Assembly: GCA_002708265.1 (NCBI GenBank)
Contig: PANA01000001.1
Coordinates: 1 to 64,000 of the forward strand
Direction of reading: 5' to 3'
Source: Legionellales bacterium
GTDB taxonomy: Bacteria > Pseudomonadota > Gammaproteobacteria > Berkiellales > Berkiellaceae
Length of the DNA: 64,000 bases
A model generated the notes under the pieces. The model did not search any database. It was not told where the DNA came from and saw only the letters and a program-made list of their open reading frames with translations. Numbering within the stretch: the stretch's first letter is position 1; every line of letters begins with the position of its first letter. The position numbers and the translations under genes were made by a program. This document shows positions 20,741-31,518 of the stretch, in pieces.

Positions 20741-21847
20741 CTATAGACGCATCGGCATAACAACATACAAACCACCCTCCTCTTCAGAGGCTGGTTCTAA
20801 CAATACTGACGCATTTGGATCAGAGAATCGAAGCTTTAACATTGGAGATTTTACAATTGCTAAGTACTCGAGCAAGTAACTGCAATTGAAACCTATGCGT
20901 CTTTCTGGACCAGTGTATTCAATTTCAATTTCTTCTTCGGCCTCTTCTTGCTCCTGGTTTTTTGCTTTTACCTGCATAGTTCCAGAATCAAAAGAAATTG
21001 AAATTCCTCTGTATTTATCTGAAAACAATACAGAGACCCGTTGCAGCATTTCCTTAAATTTGTCTTTATTAACAATAGCTTCGAAGGCTTGCCCTTTAGG
21101 AACGACCTGCTTATAGTCAGGGAATTTCCCTTCTATCAACTTGGCAGAAAAGCTATATCTAGGCGTGATAACACGAAGATGATGCTCACCTAAAACAACG
21201 CCAAGCTCTTCACTTTCTTCTGCCAAAAGTCGAGACAGTTCAAGAACCGCTTTTCGAGGAATAATAACCTGCTGCTCGGCACCTTCCATCATTTTGGTTT
21301 CGATTTCTCTCGTCGCTAAACGATGCCCATCTGTAGCAACAGCACGAATAGTATTATCTTTTACCCAAAATAATAGTCCGTTCAAATAATATCGAACATC
21401 TTGCTGCGCCATTGCGAAACTGGTTTGACTCAGTAAAGCACGCATTTTTTTGGGCGGAAGTGAAAACTCTAGTGCTCCTGGCCCTTCATCAAATTGTGGG
21501 TATTCCTGCGGATTTAAACCTGTTAACGCGTATTTTGAACGCCCTGCTTTAAGTGTGATTTTATCGCCATCACACTCAACCGTAATTTCAGAAGTGTCCG
21601 GTAATGCTTTGCAAATATCCAGCATTTTTTTTGCAGGAACGGTCAATTGCTGCTCTGCGGCAGGCGACGACAACGGGATGCGCGCAACCAATTCAACCTC
21701 TAAGTCAGTCCCTGTTAAAGAGAGCATTTGCCCTTTCACTGTCATTAAAATATGCGACAGAATAGGTAACGGCTGCCGTCTCTCAACTGCACTGGCAACT
21801 ACCTGAAGAGGCTTTATTAAATCTGAACGAGCAATTTGAAAGGCCAT
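20741..21847 (-). CDS. dnaN: DNA polymerase III beta sliding clamp
   Basis: Ring-shaped processivity clamp for DNA polymerase III. Three clamp folds are expected from the 368-residue length. Family features include LSLTGTDLEVELVARI (about 40-55) and the C-terminal end VVMPMRL, which is the clamp's conserved peptide-binding-pocket tail. An acidic loop (QEQEEAEEEIEIE) lies near residue 308. ATG 21847 is chosen because the product then aligns with DnaN starts (MAFQIARSDLIKPL); AGGA lies about 10 bases upstream. An in-frame GTG at 21856 is the alternative. dnaA lies 12 bp upstream on the same strand. Confidence 0.96.
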   Translation of the reverse strand: MAFQIARSDLIKPLQVVASAVERRQPLPILSHILMTVKGQMLSLTGTDLEVELVARIPLSSPAAEQQLTVPAKKMLDICKALPDTSEITVECDGDKITLKAGRSKYALTGLNPQEYPQFDEGPGALEFSLPPKKMRALLSQTSFAMAQQDVRYYLNGLLFWVKDNTIRAVATDGHRLATREIETKMMEGAEQQVIIPRKAVLELSRLLAEESEELGVVLGEHHLRVITPRYSFSAKLIEGKFPDYKQVVPKGQAFEAIVNKDKFKEMLQRVSVLFSDKYRGISISFDSGTMQVKAKNQEQEEAEEEIEIEYTGPERRIGFNCSYLLEYLAIVKSPMLKLRFSDPNASVLLEPASEEEGGLYVVMPMRL

Positions 21848-21859
21848 CCGATGCACTTC

Positions 21860-23269
21860 CTATGTCGATAAAATACGCGATAAATTCACATAGTCCTCAT
21901 CAATATCCGCATTGGATTCTCTTAAGGACTTAACGGTACGGCAAGCATGCAACACTGTTGTGTGGTCTCTTCCACCAAAAGCTTCACCTATCTCAGGCAA
22001 ACTATGGTTTGTTAATTCTTTGCATAACGCCATTGCAACTTGCCGAGGCCGAGCAACAGATCGATTTCGTCTTTTGGACAAAAGATCAGAGACCTTAATT
22101 TTATAGTATTCTGCGACAGTTTTTAGAATATTATCAATTGATACCAATTTTGCTTGCAGCGCTAAAACATCTCTAAGCGCTTCTTGCACAAAGTCTAAAG
22201 TAACTTGTTGACCAGTAAACTGCGCATTAGCCAAAACTCGCTTAAGCGCCCCTTCTAATTCTCGAACATTTGAGCGGATACGTTTAGCGATAAAGAAAGC
22301 CACTTCTGGCTGAATTGGCATTTGTGTCTGTTCTGCTTTACTCATCAAGATGGCGACCCGAGTTTCAAGCTCCGGTGGCTCAACAGCAACGGTCAGTCCG
22401 GAGCCAAAACGCGACTTCAACCTTTCTTCTAACCCCTTGATTTCTTTAGGATATCTATCTGAGGTTAGAATAACCTGTTGCTGCCCTTCTAGCAGTGCAT
22501 TGAAGGTGTGAAAAAACTCTTCCTGCGAGCGCTCTTTCCCCGCAAAGAACTGAATATCATCAATTAAAAGCGCATCTACCGAACGGTAATAGCGTTTAAA
22601 CTCATTTATCTGATTACTCTGTAATGCTTTAACCATATCCGCTACGAAGCGTTCAGAGTGAAGATAAATAACTTTAGCGTTACCACCTTTATTTTTGATA
22701 ATGGCATTTCCGATTGCGTGCATTAAGTGAGTCTTACCTAACCCCACACCACCGTATAGAAAGAAAGGATTGTAAGCACCACCTGGATTCTGTGCTATCT
22801 GACGAGCTGCAGCGACGGCCAATTGGTTAGATTTACCAACAACAAAGTTTTCCAGTGTGAAAGCTGGATTAAGATTACACTTATGAGAAATTGGGCTAGC
22901 GTCATTTTCTTTTGTTGGCGCAGTCGTTGGTGCCTCCACTGATATCTGAATATCAATAGCATCCGCTCCCGTAGGTGCATCCGGAACGTCATCGCCACCC
23001 GCTGTTTCCAGCACTGGCTGCTGCTGACGCGCCCCTACTTTTAAATGCACTTTAGGCGCTTGTCCGTTAGATGCGAGCGCTAGAGCCTCTTTAAGCGCGC
23101 CTATGTACTCGTTTGATAGTCCATGTAGCACATACTCGTTTGGCGCCCAAAGAATCAACCCTTCATCTGTTAGTTCTGCTTGAAGTGGACTGATCCATTG
23201 ATTAAACGCTTGTTGCGTTAATGTTTGCTCTAAATGTTTTGTGCACTGACGCCAGAGGGTGGACTCCAC
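21860..23269 (-). CDS. dnaA: Chromosomal replication initiator DnaA
   Basis: AAA+ ATPase that binds DnaA boxes in oriC and opens the duplex. Domain I (residues 1-80, [15 protein letters not shown]...) interacts with helicase. A variable linker follows, about 80-135. Domain III has Walker [10 protein letters not shown] (about 172) and Walker [10 protein letters not shown] (about 234). The domain IV signature [15 protein letters not shown] lies near residue 433. Length 469 aa is normal. The start is GTG at 23269 with GGGAG about 10 bases upstream. A perfect DnaA box lies 108 bp upstream (23377), consistent with autoregulation. Confidence 0.97.
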   Translation of the reverse strand: MESTLWRQCTKHLEQTLTQQAFNQWISPLQAELTDEGLILWAPNEYVLHGLSNEYIGALKEALALASNGQAPKVHLKVGARQQQPVLETAGGDDVPDAPTGADAIDIQISVEAPTTAPTKENDASPISHKCNLNPAFTLENFVVGKSNQLAVAAARQIAQNPGGAYNPFFLYGGVGLGKTHLMHAIGNAIIKNKGGNAKVIYLHSERFVADMVKALQSNQINEFKRYYRSVDALLIDDIQFFAGKERSQEEFFHTFNALLEGQQQVILTSDRYPKEIKGLEERLKSRFGSGLTVAVEPPELETRVAILMSKAEQTQMPIQPEVAFFIAKRIRSNVRELEGALKRVLANAQFTGQQVTLDFVQEALRDVLALQAKLVSIDNILKTVAEYYKIKVSDLLSKRRNRSVARPRQVAMALCKELTNHSLPEIGEAFGGRDHTTVLHACRTVKSLRESNADIDEDYVNLSRILST

Positions 23270-24359
23270 AGTGATGCGCTCCCTAGTGTATTTTTTAATG
23301 AATTGAGTCGCATGCGAGATGAATCGATCGCAGGAACCCCATTCTATACTGCAACCCTCTTCTGATCTAGATCACTTTATCCACAGTCAGTTGTGTAAAA
23401 CCCTTTAAAACCTTAGCGATTGAATGTGCATAACCAAACTAGTTATCCACTCTCCTCTAAAACAGTAATTTTTATCCACAACTTCTCAAAAGCCCCTACT
23501 GCGGCTTGCTGACAATGTTAATTTTTTTTACTTCTTTGAATTTATTGAAAAGAACAGAGTTATCCACAGAACAATCTTGCTCATTAATCATAACGATCTT
23601 AAATAAGAATTTAATTTATTATGATTGCTTCAAGGTAACATCAATTAGTTTTAATACTCGTGCACCCTCTCGGTTTTTTTTCATCAAATCAGACCGTTGT
23701 TGCAAAACATGTGGATAAATAGATGCAGATCCCCCCTACTCGCATGTGGGTAAATAAAGCCCTTATCCACACTTAGGGATAAAAGGCCCACTTATCCACA
23801 ACTCGCACCCATACTACCGGCCTGCTTTTAAAGAGGGTTTTTCCTCTCTCAAACTATTGTTTTATATTGTATTTTAAGGCTTACTCACAGGCAGATATCA
23901 CCTTAATCATAAACATAAAGTGATCTTATATATTTATATATATGTTATTAGTGACTAGTTAGTGTTTATAAATATTTAACCTGCTGATTAATATGAATCT
24001 TGTGTTTAAAATAGGGGATAACTGTTCATAAAAGACGGAGTTATAAACAGCGGTGATAAAAATAGGGAATAGAAGGGGAGTTATCCACCGATTTTACCGG
24101 TTTTCCTGTGGACAAGACAACGATTTTATACATATGTAAGACCATGAAATATAAAAACATTTGCTTGATATCCCCTAAAAATTGCCTCTTAATCATATAA
24201 ATAAGCTTTTCATATAAAAATATATTTTCTTTTTTATATTTCACTAAGGGGTAGGATCAAAATGAAGAAAACGGCTTGACTTTTTTACCTCAGATCTCAT
24301 ATAGTTATGCGCCTAATTGTCTGTTTTATGGCAAATTTTTAAACCTCGAGGACTAGAAC
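23270..24359. other. Chromosomal replication origin (oriC) between dnaA and rpmH
   Basis: A 1.09-kb gene-free stretch. Perfect DnaA boxes TTATCCACA occur at 23377, 23472, 23560, 23763 and 23792 on the plus strand and at 23710-23718 on the minus strand. One-mismatch versions occur at 23443 (TTATCCACT), 23745-23753 (minus, TTACCCACA), 24081 (TTATCCACC) and 24107-24115 (minus, TTGTCCACA). Very AT-rich blocks at about 23870-24010 and 24120-24245 are candidates for the unwinding element. GATC occurs at 23364 and 23370 but is not clustered. The position between dnaA and rpmH is the usual one in Pseudomonas-type gammaproteobacteria. Short frames inside it are not convincing genes. Confidence 0.92.
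24276..24305 (+). promoter_or_regulatory. Probable sigma-70 promoter of rpmH operon
   Basis: TTGACT (24276-24281) and TATAGT (24300-24305) with an 18-bp spacer, about 55 bp upstream of the rpmH ATG. It is the first plus-strand promoter leaving oriC and could serve rpmH-rnpA-yidD-yidC. Confidence 0.75.
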
Positions 24360-24512
24360 ATGAAACGCACATTCCAACCCAGTAACCGTAAACGGGTTAA
24401 CAAGCATGGTTTTCGTGCGCGTATGCAGACTGCTAACGGTCGTAAAGTGATCAATGCGCGACGAGCAAAAGGGCGCAAGCGTCTAACTGTTAGTGACGAT
24501 ATGCGTAAGTAA
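24360..24512 (+). CDS. rpmH: 50S ribosomal protein L34
   Basis: A 50-residue, highly basic ribosomal protein of the large subunit. It begins [12 protein letters not shown] and contains HGFRARMQT and [12 protein letters not shown], the family signature. It is slightly longer than the usual 44-46 residues because of a short SDDMRK-type tail. The start has GAGG about 9 bases upstream. rnpA follows after 11 bp, the universal rpmH-rnpA arrangement. Confidence 0.97.
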   Translation: MKRTFQPSNRKRVNKHGFRARMQTANGRKVINARRAKGRKRLTVSDDMRK

Positions 24513-24523
24513 GGGAGGGTACT

Positions 24524-24892
24524 TTGACCGAAAGTTTTTCTTTTCGGAAAGAGGCTCGCTTACTTAGACCACAGGAATTTCGTGAGGTCTTTTCTTCAAG
24601 GCCTCACCGCTCACAATCCCAAGCTGTAACGATATGGGGTCGTCCCACCCAGGGAGAAAGTGCCCGACTGGGTATTGCTGTTCCCAAGCGGGTTGTATCC
24701 CGCGCCGTCGATCGAAGCCGCTTAAAGCGGCAGATTCGGGAAAGTTTCCGCCATCATCGTGCGCAGTTGGGAAACTGGGATCTAGTTGTGCAGCTGCGTC
24801 GTTATCATCCAGCTGAAACTAGAGAACAGCTCACTGCGGACTTAGAACGGTTATGGCGGCGTTATTTTCGACAATCTTCCAAAAATCGCTAA
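24524..24892 (+). CDS. rnpA: Ribonuclease P protein component
   Basis: Basic protein that binds the RNase P RNA and assists 5' processing of precursor tRNAs. The family core RLGIAVPKRVVSRAVDRSR continues as LKRQIRESFR (about residues 45-75). The usual RNRxKR reads RSRLKR here. Length 122 aa is normal. The start is TTG at 24524 after a strong AGGGAGG. The end overlaps yidD by 40 bp, a common arrangement. Confidence 0.94.
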   Translation: MTESFSFRKEARLLRPQEFREVFSSRPHRSQSQAVTIWGRPTQGESARLGIAVPKRVVSRAVDRSRLKRQIRESFRHHRAQLGNWDLVVQLRRYHPAETREQLTADLERLWRRYFRQSSKNR

Positions 24893-25101
24893 TAATTCTC
24901 GTTCGGGCTTACCAGATGGGGGTTCGGCCGTACCTTGGGGTTTCCTGTCGTTTCCAACCTTCTTGTTCAGCATATGCTATCGAAGCATTGGAAGCGTGGG
25001 GGCCGTATAAGGGTAGCTGGTTGACCATTAAACGATTAATGCGGTGTCATCCTTTTGCGAAAGGCGGGGTAGATGTCGTACCTGAAAACACCAAGAAATA
25101 G
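24853..25101 (+). CDS. yidD: Membrane protein insertion efficiency factor YidD
   Basis: Small (82 aa) membrane-associated protein thought to help YidC-dependent insertion. The signature is clear: LVRAYQMGVRPYLG, CRFQPSCSAYAIEALE and KRLMRCHPFAKGGVD. Its ATG lies inside the end of rnpA. yidC follows 12 bp downstream, so the three genes are one unit. Confidence 0.95.
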   Translation: MAALFSTIFQKSLIILVRAYQMGVRPYLGVSCRFQPSCSAYAIEALEAWGPYKGSWLTIKRLMRCHPFAKGGVDVVPENTKK

Positions 25102-25113
25102 GGTTGGTATAGA

Positions 25114-26766
25114 ATGGATTTACAAAAGGTGAGAGTGCTGTTGTTTATGGGGATCACATTTTTGGGTGTGATGCTTTATGGCGCTTGGCAGAAAGAACAT
25201 GCGCAGTTTGCGCAGGAAGCTGTTAAGTCTGCGCCTGCAGGTATGGATGCTCCAATGGCGGTAGCATCACAAATGACATCAGCAAAAAGTGATATACCTA
25301 CTTTGCATGCAGGAGTTCAGCCTGAGCACATTGAGGACACATCAGGTCGATTGGTTGAGGTTTCAACAGAAGCACTTAGCATTAAGATTGACCGTCGTGG
25401 AGGGGATATTGTTTATGCGGCCTTATTGGACTATCCCTTAGAGCAGTCTGAGCCAGAAGCGCCTTTTGTATTGCTTGATAGTAGTGTCGATCGATTATAT
25501 CTAGCCCAAAGTGGCTTAATTGGCGATATGGCGCCAGATGCCCCTAATGAAGGAAGAGGGGTGTATGAGACGGCTGAGGTTGAGAATCATATAGACGGCT
25601 CAGTCAGTGTAAAGCTGGTTTGGGATGCGCCTTCAGGAGACGCTCGAGTTACTAAGCAATTTCAATTTCCTAGCCATGGGTACCTCGTGGATGTTTCCTA
25701 TCGTGTGGATAATTTAGGGGATAACCCGTGGACAGCTACCCCATATTTCCAGTTCAAGCGCACACCAACTGAGAAAAAGAAGACGGGTATGTTGGGGTTG
25801 CAGACTTTCCAGGGAGCAGCCATTTCCACGCCTGAGAAACGATACCAAAAGCTTTCATATGAAAAAATGAAAGATAAGCCTGTCAACAAAACGGTTGAAG
25901 GTGGATGGGCTGCAATGGTTGAGCATTACTTCTTATCAGCATGGGTGCCACTGCAAGATGCTCATTTGCGCTACTTCTCAAGAGGTGATCAGCATAACCA
26001 TTACTATGTTGGGTTTGTCGCAGAGCCTATCGATGTTAAGCCAAAAGAGTCTCAAACAGCGCGAGCGCAGTTGTATTTGGGGCCAGAAATCACAGATGAG
26101 TTGCGGCAAATTGCTCCAGGGCTAGAGTTGACCGTGGACTATGGGGTTTTGTGGCCGATCTCTCAATTGTTGTTTTGGTTCTTGAAGCATGCGCATGATT
26201 TATTGGGCAACTGGGGCTTTTCGATTATTGCTGTAACAATGCTGGTAAAGCTGGCTTTTTACAGGTTGTCTGCAGCCAGTTACCGCTCCATGGGGAATAT
26301 GCGAAAGTTGCAACCTCGTATCAATCAGCTAAAAGCAGATTGTGGCGAAGATAAGCAACGATTTAGCCAAGAAGTAATGGAGCTATATCGTCGAGAAAAG
26401 ATCAATCCTCTAGGTGGGTGTTTGCCTATCCTGATACAGATTCCGGTCTTTATTGCCTTGTATTACGTTTTGTTAGAAAGCGTTGAGTTAAGACACGCGC
26501 CATTTGTTTTGTGGATTCAGGATTTATCTGCGCACGATCCTTATTACGTGTTGCCGATTTTAATGGGCTTAAGCATGTTGCTACAGCAACGTTTGAACCC
26601 AGCGCCACCTGATCCTATTCAGGCGCGGGTCATGATGTTAATGCCAATTGTGTTTACCGTTTTATTTATGAACTTCCCTGCGGGTCTGGTGTTGTACTGG
26701 TTTATGAACAACTTGTTATCCATGCTGCAGCAGTGGGTCATTATGCGGAAAATAGAAAGAGCTTAA
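25114..26766 (+). CDS. yidC: Membrane protein insertase YidC
   Basis: Inner-membrane insertase acting alone or with SecYEG. An N-terminal membrane anchor (about 8-25) precedes a Gly/Ala-rich stretch and a large periplasmic beta domain (about 75-340). The conserved insertase domain, about 345-545, has the helices around LLFWFLKHAHDLLGNWGFSI, PLGGCLPILIQIPVF and FMNFPAGLVLYWFMNN. Length 550 aa is typical. mnmE starts 3 bp after the stop. Confidence 0.96.
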   Translation: MDLQKVRVLLFMGITFLGVMLYGAWQKEHAQFAQEAVKSAPAGMDAPMAVASQMTSAKSDIPTLHAGVQPEHIEDTSGRLVEVSTEALSIKIDRRGGDIVYAALLDYPLEQSEPEAPFVLLDSSVDRLYLAQSGLIGDMAPDAPNEGRGVYETAEVENHIDGSVSVKLVWDAPSGDARVTKQFQFPSHGYLVDVSYRVDNLGDNPWTATPYFQFKRTPTEKKKTGMLGLQTFQGAAISTPEKRYQKLSYEKMKDKPVNKTVEGGWAAMVEHYFLSAWVPLQDAHLRYFSRGDQHNHYYVGFVAEPIDVKPKESQTARAQLYLGPEITDELRQIAPGLELTVDYGVLWPISQLLFWFLKHAHDLLGNWGFSIIAVTMLVKLAFYRLSAASYRSMGNMRKLQPRINQLKADCGEDKQRFSQEVMELYRREKINPLGGCLPILIQIPVFIALYYVLLESVELRHAPFVLWIQDLSAHDPYYVLPILMGLSMLLQQRLNPAPPDPIQARVMMLMPIVFTVLFMNFPAGLVLYWFMNNLLSMLQQWVIMRKIERA

Positions 26767-26769
26767 ACC

Positions 26770-28152
26770 ATGGGACAAATCCTGAACGATACCATTGTTG
26801 CTTTAGCGACCCCGCCCGGACGCGGTGGGGTTGGTATTGTTCGTTTGTCTGGCCCGCTAGTTCCCAGAATGATTGAGCTATTCATTAAGCGCGAATTAAA
26901 GCCACGGTTTGCCCACTACGGGCCTTTTTACGATGAGGCTGGGGAGAAGGTCGATCTTGGCATAAGTCTCTTTTTTGAGGCGCCTCATTCGTTTACAGGG
27001 GAACATGTACTAGAGCTTCAAGGTCATGGTGGTCCCATTATCATGGATCGCTTGATTCGAGCCGCAATTAAGTTTGGCGCCCGAATGGCTCGGCCTGGTG
27101 AATTTACTGAGCGGGCGTTTTGTAATAACCAGTTAGATTTGGCACAGGCTGAAGCAATTGCTGATTTAATTAACGCAACCTCAGAGCAGGCGGCGCGTTG
27201 TGCACTGCGTTCGCTGGAGGGAGATTTTTCAAAGTCTATACACAACTTTCTACAAGGGGTTATTGGGCTGAGAACCTACCTTGAGGCTTCCAATGATTTT
27301 CCAGATGAGGAAGTTGAAATATTGGAAGGCGGTGAGGTTGAATCACGCCTATCTCAGTTGCAAGAAGACTTAACATCACTGCAGGCCGCGACTAAAAAAG
27401 GCGTTGTTCTCCAAGAGGGGCTTCAAGTTGCCGTTGTTGGTAAGCCCAATGCAGGGAAATCAAGCTTATTTAACGCATTGACCGGAGATGAAACGGCCAT
27501 CGTAACTGATATTCCTGGCACCACAAGGGATTTAATTAGAGAAAAAGTTTTGCTGGGTGGTCACGTTATTCATTTGGTCGATACTGCAGGTATTCGTCAA
27601 GATGCGCAAAATATCGAAGAAGAGGGGATCCGGCGAGCGCAACGAGCGGCTGAAAAAGCAGATCATTTGCTATTTGTAATTGACGGTTCTGTTTATGACA
27701 CTGAAGACAAAAGACATACACAGCTTGTTCAAATATTAGGGCAACAGTGGTTAGAACGCTTTAAAAACCGGTTAACAATGATCGTTAATAAAATTGACCT
27801 TACTAAAAAATCACCACAGGTGTTGAGTTCTTCACAACTATATCCACAAGTTTTTATCAGTGCGCGAGAACAGTCCGGTGTTGACTTGTTAAGGCAGCAT
27901 TTATCGAATCACTTTGGGTTACAAGGTACGGACGAAGGGCAGTTTATTGCTCGTCGACGTCACTTAGAAGCTATGAGTCGAGCAAAAATAGCTTTAGAGC
28001 AAGGGATTGAACAGTTAAATCACACAGGTGCAGTTGAGTTGTTAGCAGAAGATCTCCGTTCTGTTCAGCTGGCGCTAGATGAAGTGACGGGTGTTTTTTC
28101 GCAAGAAGATTTATTAGGTGAAATCTTCTCATCCTTCTGCATAGGTAAATAA
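26770..28152 (+). CDS. mnmE: tRNA uridine-5-carboxymethylaminomethyl modification GTPase MnmE
   Basis: Works with MnmG to modify the wobble uridine of several tRNAs. The N-terminal tetrahydrofolate-binding domain starts [19 protein letters not shown]. The inserted G domain has G1 GKPNAGKSS (about 226), G2 TDIPGTTRD (about 246), G3 DTAG (about 270) and G4 NKID (about 338). The C-terminus ends FCIGK, with the catalytic Cys. Length 460 aa. mnmG follows after 2 bp. Confidence 0.97.
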   Translation: MGQILNDTIVALATPPGRGGVGIVRLSGPLVPRMIELFIKRELKPRFAHYGPFYDEAGEKVDLGISLFFEAPHSFTGEHVLELQGHGGPIIMDRLIRAAIKFGARMARPGEFTERAFCNNQLDLAQAEAIADLINATSEQAARCALRSLEGDFSKSIHNFLQGVIGLRTYLEASNDFPDEEVEILEGGEVESRLSQLQEDLTSLQAATKKGVVLQEGLQVAVVGKPNAGKSSLFNALTGDETAIVTDIPGTTRDLIREKVLLGGHVIHLVDTAGIRQDAQNIEEEGIRRAQRAAEKADHLLFVIDGSVYDTEDKRHTQLVQILGQQWLERFKNRLTMIVNKIDLTKKSPQVLSSSQLYPQVFISAREQSGVDLLRQHLSNHFGLQGTDEGQFIARRRHLEAMSRAKIALEQGIEQLNHTGAVELLAEDLRSVQLALDEVTGVFSQEDLLGEIFSSFCIGK

Positions 28153-28154
28153 AT

Positions 28155-30041
28155 ATGAATTACGAGCAGCCATTTGATGTCATTGTGATTGGCGGGGGAC
28201 ATGCTGGAACTGAGGCTGCCTTAGCGAGTGCTCGTTTAGGTGTGTCAACATTGCTTATTACGCACAATATAGACACATTGGGACAAATGAGTTGTAACCC
28301 TGCTATCGGTGGAATAGGTAAGGGCCACCTAGTGAAAGAAATTGATGCCATGGGCGGTATCATGGGCTTAGCAGCAGATGCCGCGGGTATACAGTTTAGG
28401 CGTCTGAACGCTAAAAAGGGACCGGCTGTTCAGGCAACGCGCGCACAAAGCGATAGACAGCTGTACAAATCTTATATACGAAAAGCACTAGAAAACCAGG
28501 AAAATCTAACCCTTTTTCAACAACCAGTTGAAGATTTGTTGATTGAAAATGGCCGCATTAAAGGCGTTGTGACACAAATGGGCCTTACCTTTTTAGCGCC
28601 CCAAGTGGTTTTAACCGTCGGAACATTTTTGGCGGGAAAAATTCATATTGGGTTGTCTCAAAGTGTGGGTGGTCGCGCAGGCGATCCTCCTGCAACTACA
28701 CTGGCAAAGCGATTAAGAGCGTTACCTTTTGACGTCGAACGCTTGAAAACAGGGACACCTCCTCGAATTGATGCTCGCACGGTGGATTTTTCTGTAATGG
28801 AAGCTCAGCCGCCCGAAGATCCAATTCCCAGTTTTTCATTTATGCCTGAGGGCAGCCACCCTCGACAAATACCTTGTCATATTGCTATTACGAATGAAAA
28901 AACACATGAAATTATCCGTCAAGGTTTAGATCGCTCACCTCTATACTCTGGTGTTATTGAAGGGGTTGGGCCACGTTACTGTCCCTCAATTGAAGACAAG
29001 GTTGTTCGTTTTTCTGATAAAAACCAGCATCAAATTTTTATTGAGCCAGAGGGGTTGAACACCGTTGAGTTATATCCAAATGGGTTGTCTACCTCTTTGC
29101 CTTTCGATGTTCAGTTGGCATTTATTCGCAGTATTAAAGGGATGGAAAACGCCCATATTTTACGCCCTGGTTATGCGATTGAATATGATTACTTCGATCC
29201 CCGTGGCTTGACTAGTGCGCTTGAGACAAAAGCCGTTGAAGGGTTGTTTTTTGCGGGACAAATTAACGGAACGACCGGGTATGAAGAAGCTGCAGCCCAA
29301 GGGTTGGTAGCAGGCTTAAACGCGGCTCGCAAAGCACAGTCAAAGCCTTATTGGCACCCTAAGCGGGATGAGGCGTACATTGGGGTGTTGATTGATGACT
29401 TAATTACCCGGGGAACACAAGAACCCTATCGTATGTTTACTTCACGGGCTGAACATCGATTACTTTTAAGAGAAGATAACGCAGATTTGCGTTTGACTCA
29501 AACAGGTTATGACTTGGGGGCTGTTGATGCGGCGCGCTATAAAAAACTTTGTCAAAAAAGAGAAGCTATCGATACACTAACAACGCAATTCTCTAAAGAG
29601 TTTGTTCGACCAGGAACACCGGCTGGAGAATCCGTTGCTGCAGTGCTAGGAAAACCATTAGCGCATGAGTACCGAGTGAGTGATCTGCTGAAGTGGCCTG
29701 AGTTCAATGCAACTTCGTTATTGTCGCTATTGGCTCATGAGCTAGATGAAACGGAGAAACAGGCGGCGGAACAAGTTCATATTCAATTGAAATATGCAGG
29801 CTATATTGAGAGACAGCAACGTCAAATTGCTGAAGTTCGCAGAAAAGAGCTGCGCTGCTTGCCCGAAGATCTCGATTACCGTAACATTCCGGGCCTGTCC
29901 GCAGAAATGCAAGAAAAGTTGTCGAAGGTTCGCCCTGAAAACTTGGGAATGGCCGCACGAATCCCAGGGGTTACACCGGCTGCACTATCATTGTTGTTAG
30001 TGTATTTGAAAGACAAAGATAAGCAAGGGGTGTCGGTATGA
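28155..30041 (+). CDS. mnmG: tRNA uridine-5-carboxymethylaminomethyl modification enzyme MnmG
   Basis: FAD-dependent partner of MnmE (GidA). The FAD-binding motif is [18 protein letters not shown] (about 12-29). [22 protein letters not shown] (split at about 47-68) and GTPPRI are family signatures. The C-terminal helical domain that contacts MnmE and tRNA occupies about 550-628. Length 628 aa is normal. Its stop overlaps the rsmG start (ATGA). Confidence 0.97.
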   Translation: MNYEQPFDVIVIGGGHAGTEAALASARLGVSTLLITHNIDTLGQMSCNPAIGGIGKGHLVKEIDAMGGIMGLAADAAGIQFRRLNAKKGPAVQATRAQSDRQLYKSYIRKALENQENLTLFQQPVEDLLIENGRIKGVVTQMGLTFLAPQVVLTVGTFLAGKIHIGLSQSVGGRAGDPPATTLAKRLRALPFDVERLKTGTPPRIDARTVDFSVMEAQPPEDPIPSFSFMPEGSHPRQIPCHIAITNEKTHEIIRQGLDRSPLYSGVIEGVGPRYCPSIEDKVVRFSDKNQHQIFIEPEGLNTVELYPNGLSTSLPFDVQLAFIRSIKGMENAHILRPGYAIEYDYFDPRGLTSALETKAVEGLFFAGQINGTTGYEEAAAQGLVAGLNAARKAQSKPYWHPKRDEAYIGVLIDDLITRGTQEPYRMFTSRAEHRLLLREDNADLRLTQTGYDLGAVDAARYKKLCQKREAIDTLTTQFSKEFVRPGTPAGESVAAVLGKPLAHEYRVSDLLKWPEFNATSLLSLLAHELDETEKQAAEQVHIQLKYAGYIERQQRQIAEVRRKELRCLPEDLDYRNIPGLSAEMQEKLSKVRPENLGMAARIPGVTPAALSLLLVYLKDKDKQGVSV

Positions 30042-30670
30042 CACCTCTTGCTCAGGGCTTAGAGAAAGGGGTTGCTGACTTAGGGTTGCCGCCGCTTGTG
30101 AGCACCCAGATAGAGCAGCTGCTGGCTTATAGTCGTCTGCTTGTAGAGTGGTCGAAGGCTTTTAACTTAACGGCAGTGACCGGGGAAGAAAATGTACTCA
30201 GGCGTCATATTCTAGATAGCTTGAGCGTGTTACCTTACCTCAGAGGGAATCGATTTTTAGATGTTGGAACGGGAGCCGGCTTGCCAGGTATTCCTTTAGC
30301 GATTACACGCCCCGATGACTGCTTTGTGTTGGTTGATTCTAGAGAGAAGCGGGTACACTTTCTCAGGATAGTGATTCAAAAGTTGGGGGTATCGAATGTG
30401 TCTGCGGTTTGTGGTCGAGTTGAAAGTTTTGGTGACGAAGCTGGATTTTCAACCATTTTGTCCCGGGCGTTTGCGCCATTGCCGACATTTATATCGATGA
30501 CTTCTCACTTGTTGGCCCCGGACGGGGTGTGGTGTGCAATGACCGGGCAGGTTGTTGATTTTGAACAAAGTTGTGGTGACTTGCCAGTGACTTTAATTGA
30601 GCAAAGCCCGTTGTGCATACCTGGCGAAGATAAAGCTCGACATGTTGTTGTCGTAGGAAAAAAAACATAA
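30038..30670 (+). CDS. rsmG: 16S rRNA (guanine527-N7)-methyltransferase RsmG
   Basis: SAM-dependent methyltransferase (GidB) acting on the 530 loop of 16S rRNA. FNLTAV and [13 protein letters not shown] lie upstream of the SAM motif [17 protein letters not shown] (about residues 70-86). SREKRVHFL follows. Length 210 aa is normal. It is translationally coupled to mnmG and 18 bp upstream of parA. Confidence 0.95.
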   Translation: MTPLAQGLEKGVADLGLPPLVSTQIEQLLAYSRLLVEWSKAFNLTAVTGEENVLRRHILDSLSVLPYLRGNRFLDVGTGAGLPGIPLAITRPDDCFVLVDSREKRVHFLRIVIQKLGVSNVSAVCGRVESFGDEAGFSTILSRAFAPLPTFISMTSHLLAPDGVWCAMTGQVVDFEQSCGDLPVTLIEQSPLCIPGEDKARHVVVVGKKT

Positions 30671-30688
30671 AACAGGGAGCTCAAGATC

Positions 30689-31495
30689 GTGAGCGCAAAA
30701 ATATATGCTTTTGCTAACCAGAAGGGAGGTGTGGGCAAAACCACCAGTTGTGTCAACTTGGCGGCTTCACTTCATCAGATAAAACAACGCATCCTTCTTG
30801 TGGACCTCGATCCACAAGGAAACGCAACGATGGGCTCAGGGGTCAATAAAAGCGCTTTGCCCTTTTCCGTCAATGAACTTCTCAAATCTGAAGCAACGGT
30901 CGAACAATCAATTATCAAGTCGACCCCGGCAGGTTATGATCTTATTGGTTCTAATAGCGATTTGACTCAAGCAGAAGCCAAGTTGGTCAAACTGGGAAAT
31001 CAGCAGTCTGTTCTAAAGGCCGCGTTAGACTCTGTTCGTGATAACTACGATTTAATTTTGTTGGATTGTCCCCCTAGTCTTAACATGCTAACCATTAACG
31101 CAATGGTCGCAGCTGATGCCGTCGTTATTGCGATGCAGTGTGAATATTATGCAATGGAAGGGCTGAGTGATTTAATAAACACAATTTCTCAAATTCGCTC
31201 AGCTGTAAATCCCGACTTGCAGATTGCCGGAATAATTCGTACCTTATTTGATCCAAGGAATCGCTTGTGTATTGAGGTATCTAAGCAACTGATTCATCAT
31301 TTCAAGGACAAGGTGTTCCAGGCCGTTATTCCAAGAAATGTTCGTTTAGCGGAGGCGCCTAGTCATGGGCTTCCAGCGTGTTTATATGATAGAAGCTCGA
31401 AAGGGGCAGTTGCCTACATGGTGCTGGCCAGTGAGATGCTTAAGCGTCATCAGTCTAGTCAGGCGGTTTCATCGGCGACGACTGAGTCAGCATAA
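30689..31495 (+). CDS. parA: Chromosome partitioning ATPase ParA
   Basis: Deviant Walker A ATPase that binds the nucleoid and moves ParB-parS complexes. KGGVGKTT is at residues 12-19, LVDLDPQGNAT near 40, and the Walker B region LILLDCPPSL near 123. Length 268 aa. The start is GTG at 30689 with GGGAG about 10 bases upstream. parB follows after 23 bp. No parS lies next to the pair; the six sites I found are about 10-12 kb away around recF. Confidence 0.96.
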   Translation: MSAKIYAFANQKGGVGKTTSCVNLAASLHQIKQRILLVDLDPQGNATMGSGVNKSALPFSVNELLKSEATVEQSIIKSTPAGYDLIGSNSDLTQAEAKLVKLGNQQSVLKAALDSVRDNYDLILLDCPPSLNMLTINAMVAADAVVIAMQCEYYAMEGLSDLINTISQIRSAVNPDLQIAGIIRTLFDPRNRLCIEVSKQLIHHFKDKVFQAVIPRNVRLAEAPSHGLPACLYDRSSKGAVAYMVLASEMLKRHQSSQAVSSATTESA

Positions 31496-31518
31496 TTGGG
31501 TGAGGACGGGGGCACCGA

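Noticed and set aside
23506-23718. A 70-codon plus-strand frame inside oriC
   Set aside because: It reads through DnaA boxes, lacks a ribosome binding site and has no recognisable protein character.
24041-24244. A 67-codon minus-strand frame inside oriC
   Set aside because: It covers an AT-rich block and DnaA-box-like sites; composition explains the open frame.
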